A stretch of DNA of 64,000 nucleotides, taken from assembly GCA_031418715.1 (NCBI GenBank), contig JANOJL010000030.1, positions 1 through 64,000 of the forward strand, written 5' to 3'. Made by a program: the position numbers and the translations under genes. This DNA comes from JANMDU01 sp031418715. GTDB lineage: Bacteria > Pseudomonadota > Gammaproteobacteria > Burkholderiales > Burkholderiaceae_C. Numbering within the stretch: position 1 is the first letter of the stretch; each line of letters opens with the position of its first letter. Shown piece by piece: positions 25,576-33,739 of the stretch. Below the pieces are notes generated by a model. That model was not told where the DNA came from, ran no database searches, and saw nothing but the letters and a program-made list of their open reading frames with translations.

Positions 25576-26889
25576 GTGAACACTACAAAGCTGTACCAGT
25601 TGCGGTGGTTAATAATCTATATGCCGGTTTGGGCTCTTGCCCTAGTGGCATTGTTGTGGCTATCAGCTGTTTATCTGCCGCTCCCCCCAGACACGGTTTT
25701 GCTCAGTGCTGGCCGCCCAGGGGGTATGTACTATGCACATTCTCAGCAGTACGCCAAACTGCTCAAAGAGAACGGGGTTCATCTTCAAATTGTTGAATCA
25801 GCGGGCTCGGGAGAAAACCTGAGTCGCCTGCGTTCTGTTGAGCGTCTCGCAGATATTGCCTTCGTTCAAGGCGGCTATGCCCTAAGCGAAGCTACTGGAG
25901 TGAACAGTGCGGCTGTTCAGACGCTGGCTAATGTGGATATCGAGCCAATCTGGGTGTTCAGCCGTTTCAAAGATGTCGATTCGCTACTGCGCTTGCAAGG
26001 TACCAAAGTCTCCATTGGGCAACAGGGCAGTGGCAGCAGAGTGGTCGCCACGCGTATGTTGCAACAGGTACGGCTCGAATCGAAGGATTTGCAGCTTTCA
26101 GAAATAGCAGGCAGAGAAACTGTGCGTGCACTCAAAGATGGCACGCTCGATGCCGCCATCTTTGTGGCGGCTGCCAATGCGCCAGTGGTACAGGAGCTAC
26201 TTGTCGCGCCGGGTGTCCATCTTGCCCTGCTCAAGCGAAGCGCCGCTTTGAGTGAGCGCATGCCCTATCTGGATGCCCGCTTCGTGGCGGCTGGTAGCTT
26301 GCATGCCCAACGCGCACAACCCACGCAAGACACCGTCTTGCTCAGCACCTTAGCCAGCGTGGTCGTGCGCGAAGACACGCATCCACTCATCAAACGCTTG
26401 ATGACGCATGTTCTCATGCAAACGCATAGCCCTGCAGGTCCTCTTCACCGCGCAGCAGAGTTTCCGCATCTCAAAAGATTGGAGTTTCCAAGCTCCCCAC
26501 AAGCCAGAGAAGTGCTGCGCAGCGGCTTGCCTTGGCTGGAGCAAAAATTAAGCCCGTACTGGGCGCAAACGGTTTATCGCTTGCTCTTTATTGGCCTTCC
26601 CTTGATCGCTTTGGCTGCGCTGCTTTGCCATGCGATTCCAACTTATCTTCACTGGCGCATGCAAAGCAGCATCAATCGCTGGTACGGCGAGCTAAAGTTC
26701 ATTGAAAACGCGCTGCGATCCGAAAAACCTGGCGGTTTAGAGATCGCTCGTTTTCGCCAAAAAATCAGCACGATCAGCCGCCAAGTTAAGCAATTGACTG
26801 CTCCCAAGGCCTACATGCAACGCATGTTTTTACTGCATCAGCACATCGATTTGGTACAGGCTGAAATCAACAAGAGTCAAGGCCGCTGA
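25576..26889 (+). CDS. Membrane-anchored TAXI-type TRAP solute-binding protein, paralogue 1
   Basis: 437 residues. An uncleaved N-terminal helix (about 12-34) precedes a TAXI/NMT1-like periplasmic domain (LSAGRPGGMYYAHSQQYAKL, IAFVQGGYAL, IGQQGSGSRVVATRML). A second helix (about 331-352) and a short coiled tail of about 85 residues follow. TAXI proteins normally serve TRAP uptake, but no TRAP permease is nearby, and the double anchor suggests a sensory or accessory role. The start is GTG. Fifteen bases separate it from its paralogue. Confidence 0.82.
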   Translation: MNTTKLYQLRWLIIYMPVWALALVALLWLSAVYLPLPPDTVLLSAGRPGGMYYAHSQQYAKLLKENGVHLQIVESAGSGENLSRLRSVERLADIAFVQGGYALSEATGVNSAAVQTLANVDIEPIWVFSRFKDVDSLLRLQGTKVSIGQQGSGSRVVATRMLQQVRLESKDLQLSEIAGRETVRALKDGTLDAAIFVAAANAPVVQELLVAPGVHLALLKRSAALSERMPYLDARFVAAGSLHAQRAQPTQDTVLLSTLASVVVREDTHPLIKRLMTHVLMQTHSPAGPLHRAAEFPHLKRLEFPSSPQAREVLRSGLPWLEQKLSPYWAQTVYRLLFIGLPLIALAALLCHAIPTYLHWRMQSSINRWYGELKFIENALRSEKPGGLEIARFRQKISTISRQVKQLTAPKAYMQRMFLLHQHIDLVQAEINKSQGR

Positions 26890-26904
26890 CGCGTCATCCC
26901 TGCC

Positions 26905-28206
26905 ATGAAATTGGATATTCTCTTTCGCAAGCGCTGGTGGCTGTTTTACCTGCCCATATTTTTGCTGGCGATTTTTCTGCTGTTCTGGTCTTTCACACAA
27001 TGGTTGCCTTTGCCACCAACGCGAATAACGCTAGCTTCTGGCGTGCCTGGCGGTGGATACTCTCAACTGGCTTTGCTCTACCGCCAAAAACTCGAAGCTA
27101 CCGGTATCGAGACGATATTAGTAACGACTGAGAAGGCACACAGTGCGAAAGCATTTTTAATGGGTGAAGCGCTGGCTGACGTCGCTTTGGTCAATGGTTT
27201 AGTCGCCTCAGGTCAACCTGAAGAATCTGTACAAGCCTTAGCAGCTGTTGAACGCGAGCCGATTTGGATTTTTACGCGCTTACCCAGTATGAATCAGCTG
27301 CAAGATTTACGCGGTCTGCGTATTGGCGTGCCTTTGAAAGACCAATTGCAAGAAAAAGTTCTTTCCATCGTGCTCAAACATGCTCAGTTGCAGCGCAATG
27401 ATGTGACAACGCTCGTCTTTTCGCGCGATGCCATTGCCAATGCATTGATCGATGGTCAGGTAGATGCCATTGTGCTGATGGGTAGCTCACGCAATGATGT
27501 GGTGCGCTTGCTCACACGCAGTGCAGGAATCCAGTTGGTCGGGATGGAGCAGGTGGGCAAACTCATGAATACAGAGCCTTCGCTGCGGCCTTTTGTGCTG
27601 CCACAGGGCGTGATTGAATTTCGCGGAGATATACCCTCGCGCGACTTGACGATCGTTGCTGCTGATCTGCATTTGTTGATCCAGCCAGACATGCATCCTG
27701 CTTTGCAACGCGCCTTGTTGCAGGTGGCTACTCAAATTCACGAGATCCCCACCTTCTTGCAACACCAAGGCGAGTTTCCAAGCTTCGTAGGCTTGGATTA
27801 CCCGATTTCTCCTACAGCGCTTGCCACCTCGCGCGGCCAAATGCCTTGGCTTGAGCAACTGCTGCCCTACTGGTGGGCACAACTGGTGCAATGGCTGCTG
27901 CTGGCTTTTTTGCCATTGGTCGCAGCCACCTTGTTACTGCTGACTTGGATTCCCACTTGGTTTGAATGGCGCGTTAACGCTGTCTTGCAAAATTTTTATG
28001 GCGAGCTCAAATTCATTGAAACAGATATTGAACCGACCGCTTCGGAGCGTCCCATGGAGCTGAATAAATTACTCCAGCGTATTGACGAGATTGAAATGCA
28101 GATCATGCAATTGGAGCTGCCGAACCACTATGCCAGCCGCTGGTATACCCTGCGCAGTCATCTTTCTGACGCGCGCAGCAAACTCTTGTCCTTGCGGGCG
28201 CGCTGA
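26905..28206 (+). CDS. Membrane-anchored TAXI-type solute-binding protein, paralogue 2
   Basis: 433 residues with the same plan as the preceding gene: N-terminal helix (about 10-32), TLASGVPGGGYSQLALLYRQ ligand-domain start, a membrane helix around 330-355, and a cytoplasmic tail with matching FYGELKFIE (GELKFIE in both). The sequences are clearly homologous but well diverged, so the tandem duplication is old. Joint transcription is likely. It has no partner permease here. Function unknown beyond likely ligand binding in the periplasm. Confidence 0.82.
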   Translation: MKLDILFRKRWWLFYLPIFLLAIFLLFWSFTQWLPLPPTRITLASGVPGGGYSQLALLYRQKLEATGIETILVTTEKAHSAKAFLMGEALADVALVNGLVASGQPEESVQALAAVEREPIWIFTRLPSMNQLQDLRGLRIGVPLKDQLQEKVLSIVLKHAQLQRNDVTTLVFSRDAIANALIDGQVDAIVLMGSSRNDVVRLLTRSAGIQLVGMEQVGKLMNTEPSLRPFVLPQGVIEFRGDIPSRDLTIVAADLHLLIQPDMHPALQRALLQVATQIHEIPTFLQHQGEFPSFVGLDYPISPTALATSRGQMPWLEQLLPYWWAQLVQWLLLAFLPLVAATLLLLTWIPTWFEWRVNAVLQNFYGELKFIETDIEPTASERPMELNKLLQRIDEIEMQIMQLELPNHYASRWYTLRSHLSDARSKLLSLRAR

Positions 28207-28237
28207 TTTTTGCGTTCAAACCGTGTAGAGTCAGGTC

Positions 28238-29410
28238 ATGCGAAAGACAGCCTCCTCCACATCCTCCCCATCCCCAAAACACATTGCCATCATTGGTGCC
28301 GGCATGGCCGGTGTAACGGCGGCTCGTACGCTGATACAAGCCGGACATCGCGTCAAAGTGTTTGAAAAAAGCCGTGGCGCAGGTGGTCGCATGGCCTCTC
28401 GGCGCACCGAGTTTGGCGGTTTTGATCACGGCGCGCAGTATTTCACGGTGCGCGATGCGCGCTTTCGCCAGATGATGCAATGGGCGCTGGCCAATGCGCC
28501 AGAGATTGTGCGCCCTTGGGCGGCCAACGCCGTGCGTGTGCTCGACAACCAAGGCCGCACCCTAGAAGCCGCCCTACCCAGCTTGGAGCCTCATTGGGTC
28601 GCGCAGCCCGGCATGAATGCACTGGTGGGCCACATGGCCGCGCCTTTGCTGGCAGACAAGCAACTGTTGCTGGGCAAGCAAGTGCGCTTGATCGAGCAAA
28701 GCGCCAGCGGCCAATACAGCTTGCAATGCCACAACCCTGATCAGCCTTCCGATAAACCGCAAAGCCTCGGCAATTTTGATGCCATTTTGCTCGCCATTCC
28801 TAGCGTGCAAGCGCAGGCTCTGCTGCAAGACAGTGCGCAAGCAGCAAATGCTCAACAACATAAAACGCTATCAAATAGTGAGCATACTGCACAGGTTTTA
28901 CAACGGGTCATGACCGATTTCTCTCAAAAAATCAAGCCTGTCACGGTCTTTCCCTGTTGGACGCTGATGCTCGCCTTCCCCAACGCACTCCCTCTCTCGC
29001 CAGAGCAGCCCGTGCGCCTGCTTGGCCCCCAATGGAGCGCCGCCCGCTCCACCCATCACCGCATCGCTTGGCTGGCGCGCGAAAGCTCCAAGCCCGCACG
29101 CGGCGGCATCGAACGCTGGACTGTGCAGGCCAGCGCCGCTTGGAGTCTAGAACATCTCGAAGACGACCCCGAACGCGCCAAAGCCAAATTGCTCAAAGCC
29201 TTCGCAGAAATCACCAACATCCGCGCACTGCCGGCCTACTCAGAAGTGCATCGTTGGCGCTATGCCAAAACCGAAAACCCATTAGGCACCTCCCATTTAT
29301 GGGATGCGAAGACAAGCATGGGAGTATGTGGCGACTGGTGTTTAGGTCATCGGGTGGAAGATGCTTTTGTAAGCGGTTTGGAATTGGCCACGCATATTCT
29401 GAAATCTTAA
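28238..29410 (+). CDS. NAD(P)/FAD-dependent amine oxidase/renalase-like oxidoreductase
   Basis: 390 residues. The FAD dinucleotide fold is at the start (IAIIGAGMAGVTAARTL, about 16-32; FEKSRGAGGRMASRR). FDHGAQYFTVRDARF is typical of the renalase-like family. The C terminus has GDWCLGHRVEDAFVSGLELA, which closes the FAD site. The substrate is unknown. Residues about 210-228 (TLSNSEHTAQVLQRVM) are encoded by a family A palindromic repeat in frame. Confidence 0.88.
   Translation: MRKTASSTSSPSPKHIAIIGAGMAGVTAARTLIQAGHRVKVFEKSRGAGGRMASRRTEFGGFDHGAQYFTVRDARFRQMMQWALANAPEIVRPWAANAVRVLDNQGRTLEAALPSLEPHWVAQPGMNALVGHMAAPLLADKQLLLGKQVRLIEQSASGQYSLQCHNPDQPSDKPQSLGNFDAILLAIPSVQAQALLQDSAQAANAQQHKTLSNSEHTAQVLQRVMTDFSQKIKPVTVFPCWTLMLAFPNALPLSPEQPVRLLGPQWSAARSTHHRIAWLARESSKPARGGIERWTVQASAAWSLEHLEDDPERAKAKLLKAFAEITNIRALPAYSEVHRWRYAKTENPLGTSHLWDAKTSMGVCGDWCLGHRVEDAFVSGLELATHILKS
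28866..28920 (-). repeat. Palindromic repeat family A, copy 6 (inside FAD oxidoreductase gene)
   Basis: On the minus strand: AAATCGGTCATGACCCGTTG, then TAAAACCTGTGCAGTATGCT and ACTATTTGATAGCG. It aligns along the whole family pattern with scattered changes. The host frame stays open. Confidence 0.6.
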
Positions 29411-29552
29411 TTGCTGCAACGTCGCGACATCTGGTGCACAGCCTGTTTTGCCATCGTGCTTCTATGTGATGCTTTGTGTGTGAGCAAGCAAAATTCGGGC
29501 AGTTTGAGGGAAAATTCAGAGCTTCTCTTGGCCCGACATCCATTTACTCCCC

Positions 29553-32500
29553 ATGCGCTTGACTGAATTTTTTGTTTTTGATTGCTTGAAAAGCTTCGTA
29601 TCGAAGGGACGCAAGCAACTCAGCTTTTGCCTCTTCGCCATGCTCACGATGCTGGCTGCCTCGCCCAATGCAAGAGCGCAGGTCTGCGCAGTGCCTGGTT
29701 TTTCTGGCCCTGCTGCAAGTTTGTCTGGAGCGATCAACACCTATTTCGCTGGCAATACGGCAGGCGCATCGGGCACGACTGTCAATTTTGGTGCGCAACG
29801 CGCTGGTGCAGCCACAGCCACCTTTGCAATTGGCGATCTGATGCTGATCGTGCAAATGCAAAGTGCAACCCTTGACACCACAGACACTTCTCAATACGGC
29901 GACAGTCAAGGCGCCGCTCACGCACGCCAAGATGCCACCGTGCCAACGCTTCCAGCACCATCGCCTACCGTTGCCTACAACTCAGCTACCAATGCCACCG
30001 ATGGTTATACAGGCGGTTTTTTGACAACGACAGCGGGGCGGTACGAATATGCGGTAGTCACGCAAATCGTCTCCACCACGCAAGTTCGGGTGCGCGGCGC
30101 GAGCGCAGGCGACAATTTGCTCAATAGCTACAGCCAAAGCGCGGGCCCGAATCAAAACACCTACCAAGTCATCCGTGTACCGCAACTGTCTAGTGCGGTC
30201 ATCGCAGGCGCAGTCACATCGCCTACTTGGGACGGCAGCACAGGTGGCGTGGTCGCCTTGGATGTCGCAGGCCAACTCAGCTTCAATGCCAATATCGATG
30301 TCTCTCAGCGCGGCTTTCGGGGTGGCGGTGTGCGCAATATCGGTGCGATCACATCTCCCCAATATGGCGGCTGGCGCGCTTTGTATGCCACAAATCTCGG
30401 CGGCATGAAAGGTGAAGGTATCGTTGGCACACCTGCTCGCTTGTATGACTCGCTTGGCACTATCTTGAGCGCCTTGGCTGGCACAGATGGCTACACAAAT
30501 GGTGACGTAGGAAGAGGCGCTCCAGGCAACGCAGGCGGCGGTGGCAATCAGCACAATGCTGGCGGCGGCGGCGGCGGAAACGGGGGTGCGGGTGGCAATG
30601 GCGGCGGTTCTTGGAATGCCAACACCAACGGTCAAAGCGGCTGGCAAACTGGGGGCTATGGTGGCTTCCCGGTGGGTGCAAGCTTTGGTGCCAGTCGCCT
30701 TTTTTTAGGGGGCGGCGGCGGCGCTGGCGATGTGGGTGGCAATGGATCCACCGATCCTCAAGGCTCGGGGGCCAACGGTGGAGGCATCATCATCGTTCGT
30801 GCGGGCAGCTTGGCAGGCATTGGCTCGCTATTGGCCAATGGCGGCAACGCACCCAACACGGGCTCCACCGATGCTGCTGGCGGCGGCGGCGCGGGCGGCA
30901 GTATTTTGGTGAGTGTGCAAACGGGCGGTGTAGCTGGTCTGAGCTTACAAGCAAGCGGTGGCACAGGCGGCAGTAACAGCATGGGCGCTACCAACCCTGA
31001 GCAAGACGGACCTGGCGGCGGCGGCGGTGGTGGTGTGATTTATACACCTGCAGGTGGCTCTGGCACAAGCAATTTTGGCCTCTCTGGCACAGTCACCACG
31101 GCCAACACAGCGCCCACAGATCCGCCCTTTTACTACGCTCGTCCCGGGCAAGTCGGTTTGTTACCCAGCGTTGGCCTAGCGCAAGACAATGTGGGCGCAC
31201 GCGCGGGCTTCGAATGCATGCCCGTGCTCAGCGTGAGCAAATCGGCCACTCCCACTGTGATCAACACAGCTGTAGGCGCAACAACCAGCTACAGAATCTC
31301 GATCAGCAACGGCGCGTTGTCTGGCGGTGTGACCAACCTGACGTTGTTTGACCAAGCCCTGCCCCCCGGCTGGACGTTAGCCTCGCCCGCTACCTACAGC
31401 TACGACCCTCTTCCTAGCGCCACGCGCTTAGGCGCAGGTGCGGAAGCCACGGCAGGTGTGGTCGATGCTGTGCTCCCAGACAATACGATCAACAGCCTGG
31501 CCAACAGCTTTAACCTGCGCGCTGCGGCAACAGCCCCCGGTGTAGCAGCCGCAGCGGGAGACAATGCCCTGCGCTGGGGCACTTTCTTACTCGATCAAGG
31601 TGCCACTCTCACTGTCAGCTTTGTGGTCAACATTGCCGATGCATCCCCAGTGGGCACCTACCACAACAGCGCGGGCATCAGCTATCTTGACCCGACGCGT
31701 TTGAACGCAGATGCCAATCGCTTGATCACGCCGGCAAGTAGCAATGGCGACAACCGCAGCCTGACCAACTACACCGGCAACACCGCACACGCCAGCACCG
31801 CAGCTGGCCCAGTAACAGGCAGCAACTACAGCGGCTTACAAGCCGGCCCCAGCAGCGAAGATGTCCGACTCAATGCCGATTTATCGATCAGCAAAACCGG
31901 CTCTGCCACTGTGTCTGCTGGTCAAAGCTTCGACTACACCCTCACGCCGCGAAACAGCGGCCGCACCATCCGAGACTTGGTCTTCAGCACCGATCAAGCC
32001 AGCACAACCAGCAACACTGACACCCTCACCCGCATCCTAGCCAGCTCCACCGTGCGCGTCACCGACACCCTGCCAGCTGGCTTGACGATCACCAGCGCTT
32101 TCAGTGGCGCAGGCTGGCAATGCACTAATTCGGGGCTCCTCGTGAGCTGCGAGCGCACGCCTACAGTGGTTCCACTCACCGCGGCCACCGATCTTCCTGT
32201 CATCACAGGCACGCTACGAGTCACCACTGCTGCCTGCCCCGGCCCGATCACCAACACCGTCTCCATTGGCAACCTGCAAGCGCCCTACATTGACTATGCA
32301 TTGCCCAACAACACCGCCAGTTTCACCACAAGCAGCATTGATTGCAATGCCAACCTCTCGGTCTCCAAAAACAATGCGGTAACCACGCTCACCGCAGGCA
32401 CGACCACCAGCTACACCCTCACATTTGCCAATGCCGGCCCCTCAGCAGCAGATGGTGCGACTGCCAAAGACATGCCCTCCGCAGGTTTGGCCAATTGCAG

Positions 32501-32666
32501 CGTCACCCAATGCAGCGCCTCTGGCGGTAGCCCAACGGCCACCTGCCCTGCATTTGGTGCATGGTCTGATCTGCTCACGCCTGCTGGCGTGGCCATTCCG
32601 AGTTTTCCATCTGGCGGCACAGTCAACTTCAATGTGAGTTGTGGAGTCACCGCCACGGGCTTTTAG
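29553..32666 (+). CDS. Large secreted glycine-rich/DUF11-repeat protein 1
   Basis: 1037 residues. A signal peptide is likely cleaved near ARAQVC (about 38-40). The N-terminal third resembles its paralogue at 33.7 kb (INTYFAGN, LMLIVQMQ, YQVIRVPQ, GGVVALDVAGQLSF). A very glycine-rich region (about 320-510) follows, then DUF11-type repeats each opening like LSVSKSATP or LSISKTGSA. Such proteins are extracellular adhesin or matrix-like. No PEP-CTERM, LPXTG or membrane anchor is seen; it ends VSCGVTATGF. It ends 9 bases before gluQ. Confidence 0.8.
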   Translation: MRLTEFFVFDCLKSFVSKGRKQLSFCLFAMLTMLAASPNARAQVCAVPGFSGPAASLSGAINTYFAGNTAGASGTTVNFGAQRAGAATATFAIGDLMLIVQMQSATLDTTDTSQYGDSQGAAHARQDATVPTLPAPSPTVAYNSATNATDGYTGGFLTTTAGRYEYAVVTQIVSTTQVRVRGASAGDNLLNSYSQSAGPNQNTYQVIRVPQLSSAVIAGAVTSPTWDGSTGGVVALDVAGQLSFNANIDVSQRGFRGGGVRNIGAITSPQYGGWRALYATNLGGMKGEGIVGTPARLYDSLGTILSALAGTDGYTNGDVGRGAPGNAGGGGNQHNAGGGGGGNGGAGGNGGGSWNANTNGQSGWQTGGYGGFPVGASFGASRLFLGGGGGAGDVGGNGSTDPQGSGANGGGIIIVRAGSLAGIGSLLANGGNAPNTGSTDAAGGGGAGGSILVSVQTGGVAGLSLQASGGTGGSNSMGATNPEQDGPGGGGGGGVIYTPAGGSGTSNFGLSGTVTTANTAPTDPPFYYARPGQVGLLPSVGLAQDNVGARAGFECMPVLSVSKSATPTVINTAVGATTSYRISISNGALSGGVTNLTLFDQALPPGWTLASPATYSYDPLPSATRLGAGAEATAGVVDAVLPDNTINSLANSFNLRAAATAPGVAAAAGDNALRWGTFLLDQGATLTVSFVVNIADASPVGTYHNSAGISYLDPTRLNADANRLITPASSNGDNRSLTNYTGNTAHASTAAGPVTGSNYSGLQAGPSSEDVRLNADLSISKTGSATVSAGQSFDYTLTPRNSGRTIRDLVFSTDQASTTSNTDTLTRILASSTVRVTDTLPAGLTITSAFSGAGWQCTNSGLLVSCERTPTVVPLTAATDLPVITGTLRVTTAACPGPITNTVSIGNLQAPYIDYALPNNTASFTTSSIDCNANLSVSKNNAVTTLTAGTTTSYTLTFANAGPSAADGATAKDMPSAGLANCSVTQCSASGGSPTATCPAFGAWSDLLTPAGVAIPSFPSGGTVNFNVSCGVTATGF

Positions 32667-32675
32667 TCTTGAACA

Positions 32676-33656
32676 ATGCACTACATCGGTAGATTCGCCC
32701 CCTCGCCTACGGGTGCTTTGCATGCGGGCTCGCTGGTAGCCGCGCTGGCCAGTTGGTTGGATGCGCGTGCACATGGCGGCAAATGGTTGGTGCGTATCGA
32801 AGATGTGGACACGCCGCGCTGCATTCCAGGCGCTGATCTAGAAATTTTGCGACAGCTAGCGGTTTGCGGTTTACTTCCTGACCAGACGCCCGTCTATCAA
32901 TCGCAGCGCAGCCCGCTGTATCAAGCAGCTTTGGATCGGTTGCAAAGCCTTGGCGCCTCCTACCCCTGCGCCTGCTCGCGCAAAGACACAGCAGATGCCC
33001 ATCAGGCGCTGGGCTGGCTCAAACCGCGTCATGGCGAGCTGATTTATCCGGGCACATGCCGCACAGGGCTGCAGGGCAAACCAGGACGCGCATGGCGCTT
33101 TCAGGCTGATTTTTCTAAGGAAAATCAGCCTGTACCCGTTATAAAATATGCGCCGATTGCTATTAATTTAATAGTAAATGATGCAACGCCTGTCGAACTG
33201 CCAAACAGTTCCATCACGTATTGGTCTGACCGCAGGCTGGGCTTGCAGCAGCAGGATGTGGCTGCTGAAGTGGGCGATTTTGTGATTCTGCGGGGTGATG
33301 GCCTGTGGGCTTATCAGCTTGCTGTGGTGATAGACGATGCCTTTCAGGGCATCACCCACATCGTGCGTGGGGAAGATTTGGCCGACAACACCGCGCGGCA
33401 AATCCTGCTGCAACGCGCTTTGAGCTACGTCACGCCAACTTACCTTCATACCCCGCTGGTTTTGGCAGCAGATGGCCAAAAACTCTCCAAGCAAAATGGC
33501 GCTCAAGCTTTGGCTCTGTGGAGTGAATCTGAAGCCACGCAAGCGCTTCAAGCTGCCGGGCTACAGCTCGGTCTCAACACAGCCGCAGCAGATGGCACGT
33601 CTGGTGTGAGCAACATTCTGCAGTCATACGTCACGCAATGGCGCAATCGTTATTGA
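32676..33656 (+). CDS. gluQ: Glutamyl-Q tRNA(Asp) synthetase
   Basis: 326 residues. It attaches glutamate to queuosine-34 of tRNA-Asp. It has the class I signature GRFAPSPTGALHAGSL (HIGH-like), a zinc site with CACSRKD and CRTG, and the KLSKQN loop (KMSKS-like). It lacks the anticodon-binding domain, as GluQRS does. Between AWRFQADF and RRLGLQQQDV it is about 30 residues longer than E. coli GluQ; residues 144-167 of that excess are a family A repeat. The fold on either side is intact, so it is probably functional. Confidence 0.93.
   Translation: MHYIGRFAPSPTGALHAGSLVAALASWLDARAHGGKWLVRIEDVDTPRCIPGADLEILRQLAVCGLLPDQTPVYQSQRSPLYQAALDRLQSLGASYPCACSRKDTADAHQALGWLKPRHGELIYPGTCRTGLQGKPGRAWRFQADFSKENQPVPVIKYAPIAINLIVNDATPVELPNSSITYWSDRRLGLQQQDVAAEVGDFVILRGDGLWAYQLAVVIDDAFQGITHIVRGEDLADNTARQILLQRALSYVTPTYLHTPLVLAADGQKLSKQNGAQALALWSESEATQALQAAGLQLGLNTAAADGTSGVSNILQSYVTQWRNRY
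33106..33176 (+). repeat. Palindromic repeat family A, copy 7 (inside gluQ)
   Basis: AAAATCAGCCTGTACCCGTT, then ATAAAATATGCGCCGATTGC and TATTAATTTAATAGTAA: the most complete intragenic copy. It is preceded by an 8-bp stem CTGATTTT/AAAATCAG (33106-33128). It encodes NQPVPVIKYAPIAINLIV in the tRNA synthetase. Confidence 0.88.
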
Positions 33657-33739
33657 TACAACTGTTTGCAATTGAAAGCTGCATGCGACAATCTAAAGCT
33701 GGCCAACTTTGGAATTCTCAGGCTCATAGAGCTCATCGC

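Noticed and set aside
30530..31060. GGCGGCGGC-rich tract as a possible tandem repeat or CRISPR-like array
   Set aside because: The repeats are irregular in length and simply code polyglycine of the DUF11 protein. No unit with regular spacers exists here or at 34650-35160.
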